The translations under genes and the position numbers were made by a program. A stretch of 64,000 nt of DNA from Acetivibrio ethanolgignens (GTDB lineage Bacteria > Bacillota > Clostridia > Lachnospirales > Lachnospiraceae), in assembly GCF_001461035.1 (NCBI RefSeq), contig NZ_LNAM01000208.1:22118-86117 (forward strand), written 5' to 3'. The notes under the pieces are model-generated. The model saw nothing but the letters and a program-made list of their open reading frames with translations. It was not told where the DNA came from and searched no databases. Numbering within the stretch: the first letter of the stretch is position 1; each line of letters opens with the position of its first letter. Positions 35,225 through 43,856 of this stretch are shown here, piece by piece.

Positions 35225-35303
35225 CCTTGAAAATCTTATGGCAAAGACCAACAAGGGAAACAATGAATATACAAAACTGAATCAAATCAGAATATGTAAC
35301 CAT
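35211..35303 (-). CDS. Holin-like type I toxin peptide (30 aa)
   Basis: The peptide starts MVTYSDLIQFCIFIVSLVGL and ends in IFKDKRK: a short polar start, one membrane helix and a basic tail, as in the putative holin-like toxin family (PF16935 type). AAGGAGGG precedes the ATG at 35303 at ideal distance. A longer upstream in-frame start (35588) is rejected because the added part is not protein-like and lacks a site. The 5' leader contains CCCTCC twice, able to pair with the GGAGGG of the ribosome binding site. Such peptides depolarise membranes when not silenced by the antisense RNA. Confidence 0.75.
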   Translation of the reverse strand: MVTYSDLIQFCIFIVSLVGLCHKIFKDKRK

Positions 35304-35391
35304 TGGCAAGCCCTCCTTTCTTTCGTCTGGAGGGTTAGCCCATCCGATGTAGGAGGGTAAGCCGCCCGGCTCTCTGGTTTCCCATGCCGAT

Positions 35392-35420
35392 ATTATAACA
35401 GTATCCGACATGGTTCGCAA
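35392..35420 (-). promoter_or_regulatory. Promoter for the toxin gene
   Basis: On the minus strand TTGCGA (35420-35415) and TATAAT (35397-35392) are 17 bases apart, about 90 bases upstream of the toxin start, leaving room for a regulatory leader. Confidence 0.6.
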
Positions 35421-35606
35421 TCTAAAATTTTCATGGTGCAAATTCCCTGTGTTTCCCTCCTGCATTTGAATTAGTTGTGTTTCACTTGTTGATATTATAG
35501 CAACATACATAAGTTGAATATATATATATATTGACTTTATATATAAACTTGTGTTATTGTTTATATATAGCGAATATGTCAATAACATATATAAGGAGTT
35601 TTTACA

Positions 35607-35852
35607 ATGGGAAAAGTACCAGAGTATAATTTAAGAGCAATAAATAAATACAATGCAAAATTTGATAGAATAGCGGTTAATCTTCCAAAAGGAACAAAGG
35701 AGCGCATAAAAGAATTGACTGGAAAGAGCTGCAATGCTTATCTTTCAGAACTGGCACTTGCAGACCTTGAAAGGCTGGAGAATTTAGCAGGTATAGAGCC
35801 GGAGCAATCAGAACAGCTGGGAAATTTTTCTGATGTTCCGTTTATGAATTAG
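35607..35852 (+). CDS. Hypothetical protein, possible ribbon-helix-helix type (81 aa)
   Basis: Sequence features: AINKYNAKFDRIAVNLPKGT, then ERIKELTGKSCNAYLSELAL and an acidic tail. The R-I-A-V-N-L-P-K-G strand followed by two helices resembles the ribbon-helix-helix fold of small DNA-binding antitoxins and plasmid regulators; this is inference. A site TAAGGAG lies upstream. An AT-rich run of TATATA lies about 60-90 bp upstream. It is the first gene of the toxin-antitoxin block. Confidence 0.65.
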   Translation: MGKVPEYNLRAINKYNAKFDRIAVNLPKGTKERIKELTGKSCNAYLSELALADLERLENLAGIEPEQSEQLGNFSDVPFMN

Positions 35853-35895
35853 TAACAGAGCGAATATTATATACATGAAAGAGAGGTACAACATT

Positions 35896-36111
35896 ATGAG
35901 CGATAGAGAAAGAGCAATGCAGTTATTAAATGCTGTGCCAGATTATAAAATCGGCTATGTTGTGGCATATTTGCAGGGCGTAACAGCAGGAGAGGACGAA
36001 CCAAATGTAGAAACGCTTACTGCCTTTGCCGAGGGCGATAGAATGCTTGAAGATGGAACAGGGCAGAGATACACAAATACAAAAGATTTATTTGCAGATT
36101 TGGAGGACTAA
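35896..36111 (+). CDS. Antitoxin partner of the YafQ-type toxin (71 aa)
   Basis: It starts MSDRERAMQLLNAVPDYKIG and ends in NTKDLFADLED. GAGAGG precedes the ATG at 35896. The acidic composition, the size and the position 2 bp before the toxin gene make it the antitoxin. The N-terminal DNA-binding part is not a clear RelB/DinJ match, so the subfamily is open. Confidence 0.72.
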   Translation: MSDRERAMQLLNAVPDYKIGYVVAYLQGVTAGEDEPNVETLTAFAEGDRMLEDGTGQRYTNTKDLFADLED

Positions 36112-36113
36112 AG

Positions 36114-36386
36114 ATGTTACAAGTCAGCTTTACTGGACAGTTTAAGAAGGATTATAAATCGTGCAAGAAACGCGGCTATAACATGGAATTGCTTCAATCT
36201 GTCATTGATACATTGGTAATTCCTAAAGCGCTGCCAGAAAAGAACAAAGACCACAATTTGACCGGAAACTATGCAAACAAGAGAGAATGCCATATACTGC
36301 CGGATTGGCTGCTTGTGTATCGCGTAGAAGGTAATGAGCTTATATTATACAGAACTGGAACGCATTCTGACTTGTTCGGAAAATAA
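36114..36386 (+). CDS. YafQ/RelE-family mRNA interferase toxin
   Basis: 90 aa, the usual size. It carries LQVSFTGQFKKDYKSCKKRG, KDHNLTGNY, the RECHILPDWLLVYRVEG core and TGTHSDLFGK. The residues matching the catalytic set known from E. coli YafQ are present: His47, His60, Asp64 and His84, with Phe88 near the end. It would cleave mRNA on the ribosome when the upstream antitoxin is degraded. GGAGG precedes the ATG. All key residues are intact, so the pair may be functional. Confidence 0.9.
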   Translation: MLQVSFTGQFKKDYKSCKKRGYNMELLQSVIDTLVIPKALPEKNKDHNLTGNYANKRECHILPDWLLVYRVEGNELILYRTGTHSDLFGK

Positions 36387-36399
36387 GGTGGTATATAGT

Positions 36400-36602
36400 A
36401 TGCATAAATATGAGAGAATTATATATTGGTCTGAAACAGATAAAAAATTTATCGTGAAGTACCGGAACTTTCCGGATGTATGGCAGACGGAGTTACAGCC
36501 ATTGAAGCACTTGAAAATGTAGAGGTAATTATATCCGAGTGGTTGGAAACTGCCGCAGAATTAGGGAGAGAGATTCCGGAACCAAAAGGAAAATTGAATT
36601 AA
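36400..36602 (+). pseudogene. HicB-family antitoxin, frameshifted
   Basis: The start reads MHKYERIIYWSETDKKFIVK, then the frame is lost near 36475. In the other frame it resumes as GCMADGVTAIEALENVEVII and ends EIPEPKGKLN at 36602. Joined, this is a typical ~68-aa HicB-like protein (partial RNase-H fold). A start in one frame and a stop in another show one indel. No HicA toxin gene is adjacent, so it is an orphan relic. Confidence 0.82.
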
Positions 36603-36711
36603 TATGAAATGCCTGAAAAGACCGGAAAATTTGCAGTTATACAAAATTGCAAATTTGCTGGCTTTTTCTTTTGTGTAGGAGTATAATAGTATTATAGTAG
36701 GGGGATGTTAT

Positions 36712-37290
36712 ATGCAGAACAAAACAGTATATCCGGAATGGGTGCAGCAGTACCGAAAAAAAGGAACTACCGTGAAAAAGGTTGGGAATACCTATTATCT
36801 CTACAAGAGAACCTCGAAAAGGGTTCCCGGGAAAAAATATCCACAGCCGGTTGATACGTATATAGGTATCATTACTCCGGACGGGATTGTGGAACGTAAG
36901 AGGCAGCAGCTTGCCACAACATCAATCAGGGTAAAAGAGTACGGCTTTTCCAAAGCCGTATGGGATTCCTGCCCGGAGGACTGGAAAAAGGCAGTCGGCG
37001 ATGGCTGGGAGGATAAACTGGCCTGTCTGATCATGAAGGCATCACCGGAATCATACCTTGCGGTGGAAAGAGACGTGAAGAGTGAAGAGGGACTGTCCTT
37101 TTCTGCTTCCAGTCAGGCAGGAATGCTGTCACGCAGATTTTATAAAAAGTATGGTGTGGAATTCAGCTGTCTTGAGAGCCTGAAAAACATTTATCTTGTT
37201 TACATTGAGAACCATGTCTTTGTTTCTGAAATTACAGATGAACAGATGGATCTGCTGAAAAGGATCTCTGTATCACCGGAGTATAAATAA
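36712..37290 (+). CDS. Accessory protein of the ISAs1-like element (192 aa)
   Basis: The N-terminal part (YPEWVQQYRKKGTTVKKVGN, YYLYKRTSKRVPGKKYPQPV, DTYIGIITPDG) is basic and looks nucleic-acid binding. I recall this type of sequence from proteins linked to Lachnospiraceae insertion sequences. The rest is unassigned. The frame is intact and stops 25 bp before the transposase frame. It may help transposition, but no activity is known to me. Confidence 0.6.
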   Translation: MQNKTVYPEWVQQYRKKGTTVKKVGNTYYLYKRTSKRVPGKKYPQPVDTYIGIITPDGIVERKRQQLATTSIRVKEYGFSKAVWDSCPEDWKKAVGDGWEDKLACLIMKASPESYLAVERDVKSEEGLSFSASSQAGMLSRRFYKKYGVEFSCLESLKNIYLVYIENHVFVSEITDEQMDLLKRISVSPEYK

Positions 37291-38460
37291 AGACGCAAAG
37301 GAACTGATCTGTTACATGTGCATGGTAATAGTTCCAAGATGTGGAAGGAAAACGAAACATGACCACGCGGAGATTCTGAGATATCTTGCAGCCGGTTACC
37401 TGGCAGGAAGAAATTCCATCCGCTGGTACCTGAAATGGTGCGAGAATCACATAGACTTTCTGAAGCGGCATCTGGAACTTAAGAACGGAATCGCATCGCC
37501 GGCAACGGTATCAAGGATTCTTGGAAATATCGATGAGGAAGTGTTCTGTCTGGCATTTATAGAGTGGATGACAGGGATCCTCAGCACAAAGGGGATCAAC
37601 ATAGCAATTGATGGGAAAGCACTGCGCGGAAGCACGGAAAAGATAAAAAACAAACAGGCCCCGTACATTCTGAATGCAATAGACACTGCCACCGCTCTTG
37701 TCATAGCCCAGCTTCTGGTTGCGGAAAAGGGAAATGAGATCACGGCTGTTCCCAGGCTGCTTGAACTGCTGAATATTCAGGGGAGCCTTGTTACGATAGA
37801 TGCGATGGGAACAGCAAAAACAGTCATGGACACCATTTGTGAAAAGGAGGCTGATTATTTTCTGACCGTGAAGAAAGGAAACCCATTAACGTATCAGGAA
37901 ACGGAAGAAATGTTCAGGGAACTGGAAAAAGAAAGCAGAACCGGTCATCCCGGGAAAGCGGCAGTATATGAAAAACAGCTGGCTTCCTATGATGTATGTA
38001 AGACATCAGAAAGAAAGCGGAGCCGCATGGAGTAGCGGACAATGTAGATCTGCCATAATACAGACCTGATCACTCTGTGTAAAAATCAGGGGGAAATAAA
38101 AACGGTAGGATGGCTCGAACAGGTAAGGATACCAATGGAAAAAGACAGGGATGAAAAAGATATAACGCCCACTTATGAAGATTTCCTAAAAAACGGAACC
38201 GTCAGGAACCCACGGATAACAGCCGGGGACAGTCTTACAAATGATATCCACCGGGTGGGTCTGATCTCAAGCAGAAAAATGTCGGCACAGAAAATGCTGG
38301 AAACAAAAAGGAATCACTGGAAAATTGTCTACAATCTTCTGCGGATTACCATCATTGTGGAAAAACCAGGGGCAGGTCCGACCGAAATGCGCGACCAGTT
38401 CAGTGATGACCTGACCCTGATAGAAAAATATTTGTTCCGGGGAATACCATCCTATGACAG
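36712..38460 (+). mobile_element. Degenerate ISAs1-like insertion sequence
   Basis: It contains an accessory frame (36712-37290) and a broken ISAs1-family transposase (37316 onward). The right end is estimated from loss of transposase similarity near 38460; terminal inverted repeats were not identified with confidence. It lies between the toxin-antitoxin block and the rimP operon. Confidence 0.7.
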
Positions 38461-38536
38461 AAAAAATAATGCTTGCATTTTAAAAGCTTTAGTGGTAAAC
38501 TTAGATAAGAAAGATGATGATACTAGTAGACTGTAA
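37316..38536 (+). pseudogene. ISAs1-family transposase, frameshifted
   Basis: The first part (37316-38035) has the ISAs1 pattern: ASPATVSRILGNIDEEVFCL, NIAIDGKALRGSTEK with the first catalytic Asp, GSLVTIDAMGTAKTV with the second Asp and DYFLTVKKGNPLTY. It stops at 38035. The C-terminal part resumes from 38135 (NPRITAGDSL, SSRKMSAQKMLETKRNHWKI), but the third catalytic acidic residue region (normally after N-N-L-H-W) is garbled. At least one frameshift and further decay make it inactive. The last codons (after about 38460) probably read into native sequence upstream of rimP. Confidence 0.82.
38473..38501 (+). promoter_or_regulatory. Candidate promoter for the rimP-nusA-infB operon
   Basis: TTGCAT (38473-38478), 17-base spacer, TAAACT (38496-38501), placed at the edge of the insertion-sequence remnant and about 85 bases before rimP. 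It is the only reasonable promoter seen directly upstream. Confidence 0.5.
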
Positions 38537-38568
38537 GGAGTGGACGCAAGTTCACTCCTTACATTTTT
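38533..38568 (+). terminator. Terminator-like hairpin in the rimP leader
   Basis: A perfect 10-bp stem GTAAGGAGTG with CACTCCTTAC and an ATTTTT tail ends 18 bases before the rimP start. If transcription starts at the promoter at 38473-38501, this is an attenuator within the leader; otherwise it shields the operon from the insertion sequence. Confidence 0.7.
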
Positions 38569-38586
38569 GATGAAATGAGGCAGATA

Positions 38587-39078
38587 ATGAGTAAAGCAAG
38601 GGAATATGAGGAACGGACGGAAAAGCTTTTAGAGCCGATGATAGAGCGGAATGGCTTTGAATTGGTAGATGTAGAATATGTGAAGGAAGCTGGCAATTAT
38701 TTTTTACGGGCCTATCTTGATAAGCCAGGTGGAATCACGATTGATGACTGTGAGCTGATCAGCCGGGAGTTAAGTGATTTACTGGATAAGGAAGACTTCA
38801 TTGATGAAAGCTATATTTTAGAGGTAAGCTCACCGGGACTGGGAAGGCAGCTTAAAAAGGATAAGGACTTTAAGCGAAGTCTAGGAGAAGAGATTGACGT
38901 TAAGCTTTTTAAAGCAGTTAAGCTTTTGGAGAATGGAAAAGAGGTAAAAGCAAAGGAACTGTTTGGAATCTTAAAGGACTTCAATGAAACGACTCTTTTT
39001 TTAGAGATAGAAGATGGAGAAGTATTAGCACTTAACCGGAGCGATATTGCGATTGTAAAATTAGCCTTTGATTTTTAA
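38587..39078 (+). CDS. rimP: Ribosome maturation factor RimP
   Basis: 163 aa. RimP helps assemble the 30S subunit. The sequence has the family blocks MIERNGFELVDVEYVKEAGN, LRAYLDKPGGITIDDCELIS, YILEVSSPGLGRQLKKDKDF and a C-terminal SH3-like strand set ending AIVKLAF. The start at 38587 has ATGAGG seven bases upstream; an in-frame ATG at 38575 has no site. It opens the conserved rimP-nusA-ylxR-ylxQ-infB-rbfA operon. Confidence 0.95.
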   Translation: MSKAREYEERTEKLLEPMIERNGFELVDVEYVKEAGNYFLRAYLDKPGGITIDDCELISRELSDLLDKEDFIDESYILEVSSPGLGRQLKKDKDFKRSLGEEIDVKLFKAVKLLENGKEVKAKELFGILKDFNETTLFLEIEDGEVLALNRSDIAIVKLAFDF

Positions 39079-39107
39079 TAAAGAACATATGTGATAGGAG
39101 GATAATC

Positions 39108-40196
39108 ATGAACGAGAATAAGGAACTAATTTTAGCATTAAACCAGATTGAAAAGGAAAAGGATATCAGCAAGGATATTTTGTTGGAGGCTATGGAGAAC
39201 TCTCTGGTAGCTGCCTGTAAGAATCACTTTGGAAAGGCTGATAATATCCGTGTGAATATCAATCGGGAAACAGGAGCTGTAAATGTTTATGCAGAGCGTG
39301 AGGTTGTAGAAGAGGTTGAGGATGAGGTTACTCAGATTAGTCTTACAGAAGCAAAGGTAAAATATCCAACAGCTTCCCTTGGCGATATTGTACATGTAGA
39401 GGTAACTCCAAAGAATTTTGGCCGTATTGCAGCCCAGAAGGCAAAGCAGGTAGTAGTACAGAAGATTCGTGAGGAGGAGAGAAAGGTTCTTTATAATCAG
39501 TACTGCGGCAAGGAAAAGGACATTGTTACCGGTATTGTGCAAAGATACCAGGGAAATAACATCAGTATCAATTTAGGTAAGGTAGATGCTGTGCTTACCG
39601 AGAATGAGCAGGTAAAGACAGAGCATTTCCGTCCGACTGACCATATCAAGCTGTACGTTGTAGAGGTAAAGGATACTACAAAGGGACCGAGAATTACCGT
39701 TTCCAGAACTCATCCAGAGCTTGTAAAGCGCCTCTTTGAGGCAGAGGTTACGGAAGTAAGAGATGGTACAGTGGAAATCAAGAGTATTGCCAGAGAAGCA
39801 GGCTCCCGTACCAAGATGGCTGTCAGCACCAATAATCCGGATGTGGATCCAGTAGGTGCCTGTGTTGGTTTAAATGGTGCCAGAGTAAATGCGATTGTAA
39901 ATGAGCTTCGCGGGGAAAAAATTGATATTATTAACTGGAGTGATGACCCAGCAGTTTTGATTGAGAATGCTTTAAGTCCGGCAAAGGTTGTATCTGTAAC
40001 TGTTGATGTAGAGGAAAAAAGTGCAAAGGTTATTGTACCGGATTACCAGCTTTCTCTTGCTATCGGTAAGGAAGGACAGAATGCAAGACTGGCAGCCCGG
40101 CTGACTGGTTATAAGATTGACATTAAGAGTGAAAGCCAGGCGGCAGAGGGCGGGAGCGTGGATGAAGATACCCAGTTTTTTGAAGAGCAGGAATAA
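39108..40196 (+). CDS. nusA: Transcription termination/antitermination factor NusA
   Basis: 362 aa, the short Firmicute form without acidic repeats. The N-terminal RNA-polymerase-binding domain (about 1-125) is followed by S1 (about 130-200, KDIVTGIVQRYQGNNISINL), KH1 (about 200-280, TRTKMAVSTNNPDVDPVGAC, then GARVNAIVNEL) and KH2 (about 280-350, LAIGKEGQNARLAARLTGYK). NusA governs pausing, termination and rRNA antitermination. AGGAGG precedes the ATG. The acidic last residues end at 40196. Confidence 0.97.
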   Translation: MNENKELILALNQIEKEKDISKDILLEAMENSLVAACKNHFGKADNIRVNINRETGAVNVYAEREVVEEVEDEVTQISLTEAKVKYPTASLGDIVHVEVTPKNFGRIAAQKAKQVVVQKIREEERKVLYNQYCGKEKDIVTGIVQRYQGNNISINLGKVDAVLTENEQVKTEHFRPTDHIKLYVVEVKDTTKGPRITVSRTHPELVKRLFEAEVTEVRDGTVEIKSIAREAGSRTKMAVSTNNPDVDPVGACVGLNGARVNAIVNELRGEKIDIINWSDDPAVLIENALSPAKVVSVTVDVEEKSAKVIVPDYQLSLAIGKEGQNARLAARLTGYKIDIKSESQAAEGGSVDEDTQFFEEQE

Positions 40197-40220
40197 TTAG
40201 AATAGGAAAAGGATGATAGT

Positions 40221-40496
40221 ATGGCAGTAAAAAAGGTCCCTCTGCGGAAATGTACCGGCTGCGGTGAAATGAAGAATAAAAAAGAGTTGCTTCGGGTAAT
40301 TAAGACACCAGAAGAGGAAATTGTTCTGGATATCACCGGCAAGAAGAACGGAAGAGGAGCGTATATCTGCAGATCGGCAGAATGCTTTGCAAAAGCCAGG
40401 AAAACAAAGGCTTTAGAGCGTTCACTGAAGGCTGCTATCCCGGATGAAGTGTATGATGAACTGGAAAAGGAGCTGAAGTCACTTGATACAGAATAA
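40221..40496 (+). CDS. ylxR: YlxR/RnpM family RNA-binding protein
   Basis: 91 aa. The block PLRKCTGCGEMKNKKELLRV, the GRGAYIC motif and CFAKARKTKALERSLKA are the YlxR signature. Members bind RNA, and RnpM in Bacillus has been reported as a modulator of RNase P. It sits between nusA and the L7Ae-like gene, which overlaps its 3' end by 14 bp. Confidence 0.93.
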   Translation: MAVKKVPLRKCTGCGEMKNKKELLRVIKTPEEEIVLDITGKKNGRGAYICRSAECFAKARKTKALERSLKAAIPDEVYDELEKELKSLDTE

Positions 40497-40785
40497 GGTT
40501 ATATCCTATATTGGTCTGGCAACTAAGTCGGGAAATATCGCCAGTGGCGAATTTATGACAGAAAAAGCAGTGAAAGAGGGAAGTGCAAGACTGGTCATTG
40601 TGGCAGAGGATTCCTCGGATAATACCAAAAAGAAATTTACTAATATGTGTGAGTTCTATCAGGTACCGATTTACTTTTTTGGAGACAAGGAAAGCCTTGG
40701 ACATGGAATGGGAAAAGAGATGAGGGCATCCTTAGCCATATTAGATCAGGGATTTGCAGATGCAGTGGAAAAACAGCTGAAATAG
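40483..40785 (+). CDS. ylxQ: L7Ae-family K-turn RNA-binding protein (YlxQ)
   Basis: 100 aa. The start is TTG at 40483, inside the ylxR gene, with AAAGGAG upstream. The sequence [40 protein letters not shown] and [20 protein letters not shown] fits the L7Ae/L30e fold that binds kink-turn RNA. The overlap with ylxR implies coupled translation. Confidence 0.9.
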   Translation: MIQNKVISYIGLATKSGNIASGEFMTEKAVKEGSARLVIVAEDSSDNTKKKFTNMCEFYQVPIYFFGDKESLGHGMGKEMRASLAILDQGFADAVEKQLK

Positions 40786-40799
40786 GAGGTAGTGAGAGA

Positions 40800-43466
40800 A
40801 TGGCGAAAATGAAAATATATGAAATCGCAAAGAGCTTGAACATAAAAAGCGGCGATCTGGTAAAAGCTTTAAATGATAACGGATTTGAGGTAAAGAGTCA
40901 TAATAGTAATATTGAGGATGAAGCAATCGCCTTTATTTTGAAGCAATTTGCCCCAAAGAAGGAAGAAACAAAGAAACCGGAGCCGAAGGAAGAGGTAAAA
41001 CCGGAGGTAAAGCAGCCGGAGAAGAAACCGGAGGTAAAGGCGGCAGAGGTAAAGGTAGAAGAAAAGAAGTCGAAAGAAAAGAAAACAGAAGAAAAAATGG
41101 CAGAAGTGAAAAAAACAGAGGAAAAGCCTGCTGGTAATCGAGGCAATGACCGTCGTAATAACGATGGAAGAAATAATGACAGAAGAAATAATAACCGTGG
41201 AAATGATAATCGTGGGAACGGAGACAACCGTGGTGAACGAAGAGACTTCCGGAATAATGACAGAAATGGTCAGTTTAACCGCAATAATGACAATCGCGGC
41301 GAAAGAAAAGATTTCCGGAATAATGAGAGAAACAGTCAGTTTAACCGTGGCAATGATAACCGGAATGATAATCGTGGAAATGGAGATAGAGGTGACCGCA
41401 GAGATTTCCGGAATAACGACAGTCGCAATCAGGGACGTGGACAAAACGGCGGTTTTGGCGGAAATGACAGAAGAGGTGGACAGGGAAGAGGAAAGGACAG
41501 CTTTGAAAAAGCTTTATCTTCACTGGATAATAGTGCTGTTATGGAAAAGAACAGCCAGAGAAGAAATGATTTTAATGGCAAGGGAAAGAACAATAAGAAC
41601 AGAAATACAAGAGACTATGATATGGAAGAAAAGCCATTAAAGAAAGATCCGAATCGTAAGGGAGCATTTATTATGCCTAAGGTGGTTAAGCCGGTAGAAG
41701 AGCCGGAAGATACTATTAAGACAATCATTCTGCCTGAAACACTTACAATCCGTGAACTGGCAGATAAAATGAAGCTGCAGGCATCGGCTGTAGTAAAAAA
41801 ACTTTTATTACAGGGTAAGATGTTCTCCATCAATCAGGAGATTAGTTATGAAGAAGCAGAAGAGATTGCATTGGAGTTCAACTGCATTGCTGAACCAGAA
41901 GAAAAGGTAGATATTATCGAGGAATTAACAAAGGAAGTGGAGGATGCAGAGGATACTCTGGTAAAACGCCCACCGGTTGTCTGTGTTATGGGTCATGTTG
42001 ACCATGGTAAGACCTCTCTTCTGGATGCGATTCGTGAAACTCATGTAACTGACCGTGAGGCAGGTGGTATTACCCAGCATATCGGTGCTTATACGGTTAA
42101 GATTAACGATGAGACGATTACCTTCTTAGATACGCCAGGACATGAGGCTTTTACGTCTATGCGTATGCGTGGTGCAAAGTCTACCGATATTGCAATTTTA
42201 GTTGTAGCTGCTGATGATGGTGTTATGCCACAGACAGTAGAAGCAATTAACCATGCCAAAGCTGCAGAGGTAGAAATTATCGTTGCTATCAATAAGATTG
42301 ATAAGCCAGGTGCTAATATTGAAAGAGTTAAGCAGGAACTTTCTGAGTATGAGCTGATTCCAGAAGATTGGGGCGGAAGTACGGTATTTGTACCAGTTTC
42401 TGCAAAGACAAGAGAGGGTCTTGAACAGCTTCTGGAGATGATTCTTCTGACAGCAGAGGTGGCAGAGTTAAAGGCAAATCCTGACCGTCTGGCAAGAGGT
42501 ATTGTTATTGAGGCACAGCTGGATAAGGGACGTGGCCCTGTTGCTACCATTTTGGTACAGAAGGGTACTCTGCATGTTGGTGATGCTCTGGTTATCGGTT
42601 CTGCCTATGGTAAGGTAAGAGCAATGATAGATGACAAGGGAAGACGGGTTAAGGAGGCTGGACCTTCTACACCTGTAGAGGTACTTGGCTTAAATGAGGT
42701 GCCAGATGCCGGAGAATTGGTAATGGCTACTGAAAATGAAAAAGAAGCAAGAAATATTGCAGAAGCTTATATTAAGCAGAGCAGAGAAAGCCTTCTGGCA
42801 GATACTAAGTCCAGATTATCCCTGGATGGCTTGTTCTCTCAGATTCAGGCTGGAAATATTAAGGAGTTGAACCTGATTATCAAGGCAGATGTTCAGGGCT
42901 CCGTAGAAGCAGTAAAGCAGAGCTTATTAAAGCTTAGCAATGATGAGGTGGCAATCCGTGTCATCCATGGAGGTGTAGGTGCTGTCAACGAATCTGACGT
43001 TATGCTGGCAACTGCTTCAAATGCAATTATCATTGGATTTAATGTAAGACCGGACCCTACTGCAAAGGCAACTGCAGAGAGAGAGAAGGTTGACTTAAGA
43101 CTATACAAGGTTATTTACAATGCAATCGAGGATATTGAGTCTGCGATGAAGGGTATGCTGGACCCAATCTTCGAGGAAAAGGTAATTGGCCATGCGGAAA
43201 TTCGTCAGATTTTCAAGGCTTCCGGACTTGGCTCTATTGCAGGCTCCTATGTACTGGATGGAAAGATTGTCCGTGGCTCTATGGCTCGTATTTTCCGCGG
43301 TGAGGAGAAGATTTATGAAGGTGAATTAGCATCCTTAAAGCGTTTCAAGGATGACGTTAAGGAGGTTAATGCAGGCTATGAATGCGGTCTTGTATTTGAA
43401 AAATTCAATGATATCAAGGAAGAAGACAGAGTAGAAATTTATGTCATGGAAGAGGTTCCAAGATAG
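40800..43466 (+). CDS. infB: Translation initiation factor IF-2
   Basis: 888 aa. It has an IF2 N-terminal domain (1-52), an E/K/P-rich stretch (about 55-110), then an unusual Asn/Arg/Gly/Asp-rich tract (about 112-235) built of imperfect [12 protein letters not shown] units, a second IF2_N domain (about 315-370), the GTPase with G1 [15 protein letters not shown] (about 397), DTPGHEAF and NKIDKPGAN, and the C-terminal domains that hold fMet-tRNA. IF-2 brings initiator tRNA to the 30S and promotes subunit joining. The RG/N-rich tract looks intrinsically disordered and RNA-binding. AGGAGG precedes the ATG. Confidence 0.98.
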   Translation: MAKMKIYEIAKSLNIKSGDLVKALNDNGFEVKSHNSNIEDEAIAFILKQFAPKKEETKKPEPKEEVKPEVKQPEKKPEVKAAEVKVEEKKSKEKKTEEKMAEVKKTEEKPAGNRGNDRRNNDGRNNDRRNNNRGNDNRGNGDNRGERRDFRNNDRNGQFNRNNDNRGERKDFRNNERNSQFNRGNDNRNDNRGNGDRGDRRDFRNNDSRNQGRGQNGGFGGNDRRGGQGRGKDSFEKALSSLDNSAVMEKNSQRRNDFNGKGKNNKNRNTRDYDMEEKPLKKDPNRKGAFIMPKVVKPVEEPEDTIKTIILPETLTIRELADKMKLQASAVVKKLLLQGKMFSINQEISYEEAEEIALEFNCIAEPEEKVDIIEELTKEVEDAEDTLVKRPPVVCVMGHVDHGKTSLLDAIRETHVTDREAGGITQHIGAYTVKINDETITFLDTPGHEAFTSMRMRGAKSTDIAILVVAADDGVMPQTVEAINHAKAAEVEIIVAINKIDKPGANIERVKQELSEYELIPEDWGGSTVFVPVSAKTREGLEQLLEMILLTAEVAELKANPDRLARGIVIEAQLDKGRGPVATILVQKGTLHVGDALVIGSAYGKVRAMIDDKGRRVKEAGPSTPVEVLGLNEVPDAGELVMATENEKEARNIAEAYIKQSRESLLADTKSRLSLDGLFSQIQAGNIKELNLIIKADVQGSVEAVKQSLLKLSNDEVAIRVIHGGVGAVNESDVMLATASNAIIIGFNVRPDPTAKATAEREKVDLRLYKVIYNAIEDIESAMKGMLDPIFEEKVIGHAEIRQIFKASGLGSIAGSYVLDGKIVRGSMARIFRGEEKIYEGELASLKRFKDDVKEVNAGYECGLVFEKFNDIKEEDRVEIYVMEEVPR

Positions 43467-43478
43467 AAAGGAAGGCTT

Positions 43479-43856
43479 ATGCGTAAAAACAGCATAAAAA
43501 ATACAAGAATTAATGGTGAGGTTCAGAAGGAATTGAGCCGTTTGATTACAACAGAGATTAAGGATCCAAGAATCAATCCGATGACCTCTGTAGTAGCAGT
43601 AGAGGTAGCACCAGACCTTAAGAATGCAAAGGTATATATCAGCGTTCTGGGAGATGAGGAATCCAGACAGGCTACCTACCAGGGCCTTAAAAGTGCGGCT
43701 TCCTTTATGAGAAGCCAGCTTGCAAGGACAATTAATTTAAGAAATACACCGGAGCTTCATTTTATTATGGATCAGTCCATTGAATATGGTGTAAATATGT
43801 CTAAGCTTATTGATGATGTAAACAAAGGCCTTAAGGATGATGAAAAGGATGAATAG
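43479..43856 (+). CDS. rbfA: 30S ribosome-binding factor RbfA
   Basis: 125 aa. RIKDPRI-type core is present (ITTEIKDPRINPMTSVVAVE), then AKVYISVLGDEESRQ and RNTPELHFIMDQSIEYGVNM. RbfA binds immature 30S subunits and helps mature 16S rRNA. It starts 12 bp after infB and overlaps nrnA by 20 bp. Confidence 0.95.
   Translation: MRKNSIKNTRINGEVQKELSRLITTEIKDPRINPMTSVVAVEVAPDLKNAKVYISVLGDEESRQATYQGLKSAASFMRSQLARTINLRNTPELHFIMDQSIEYGVNMSKLIDDVNKGLKDDEKDE

Noticed and set aside
35304..35588. A 125-aa version of the toxin starting at 35588
   Set aside because: The added part lacks protein-like composition and a ribosome binding site, and the toxin promoter at 35392-35420 lies inside it.
40869..41444. 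Long minus-strand and alternative plus-strand frames in infB
   Set aside because: They are by-products of the repetitive Asn/Arg/Gly codons in IF-2, without start signals.
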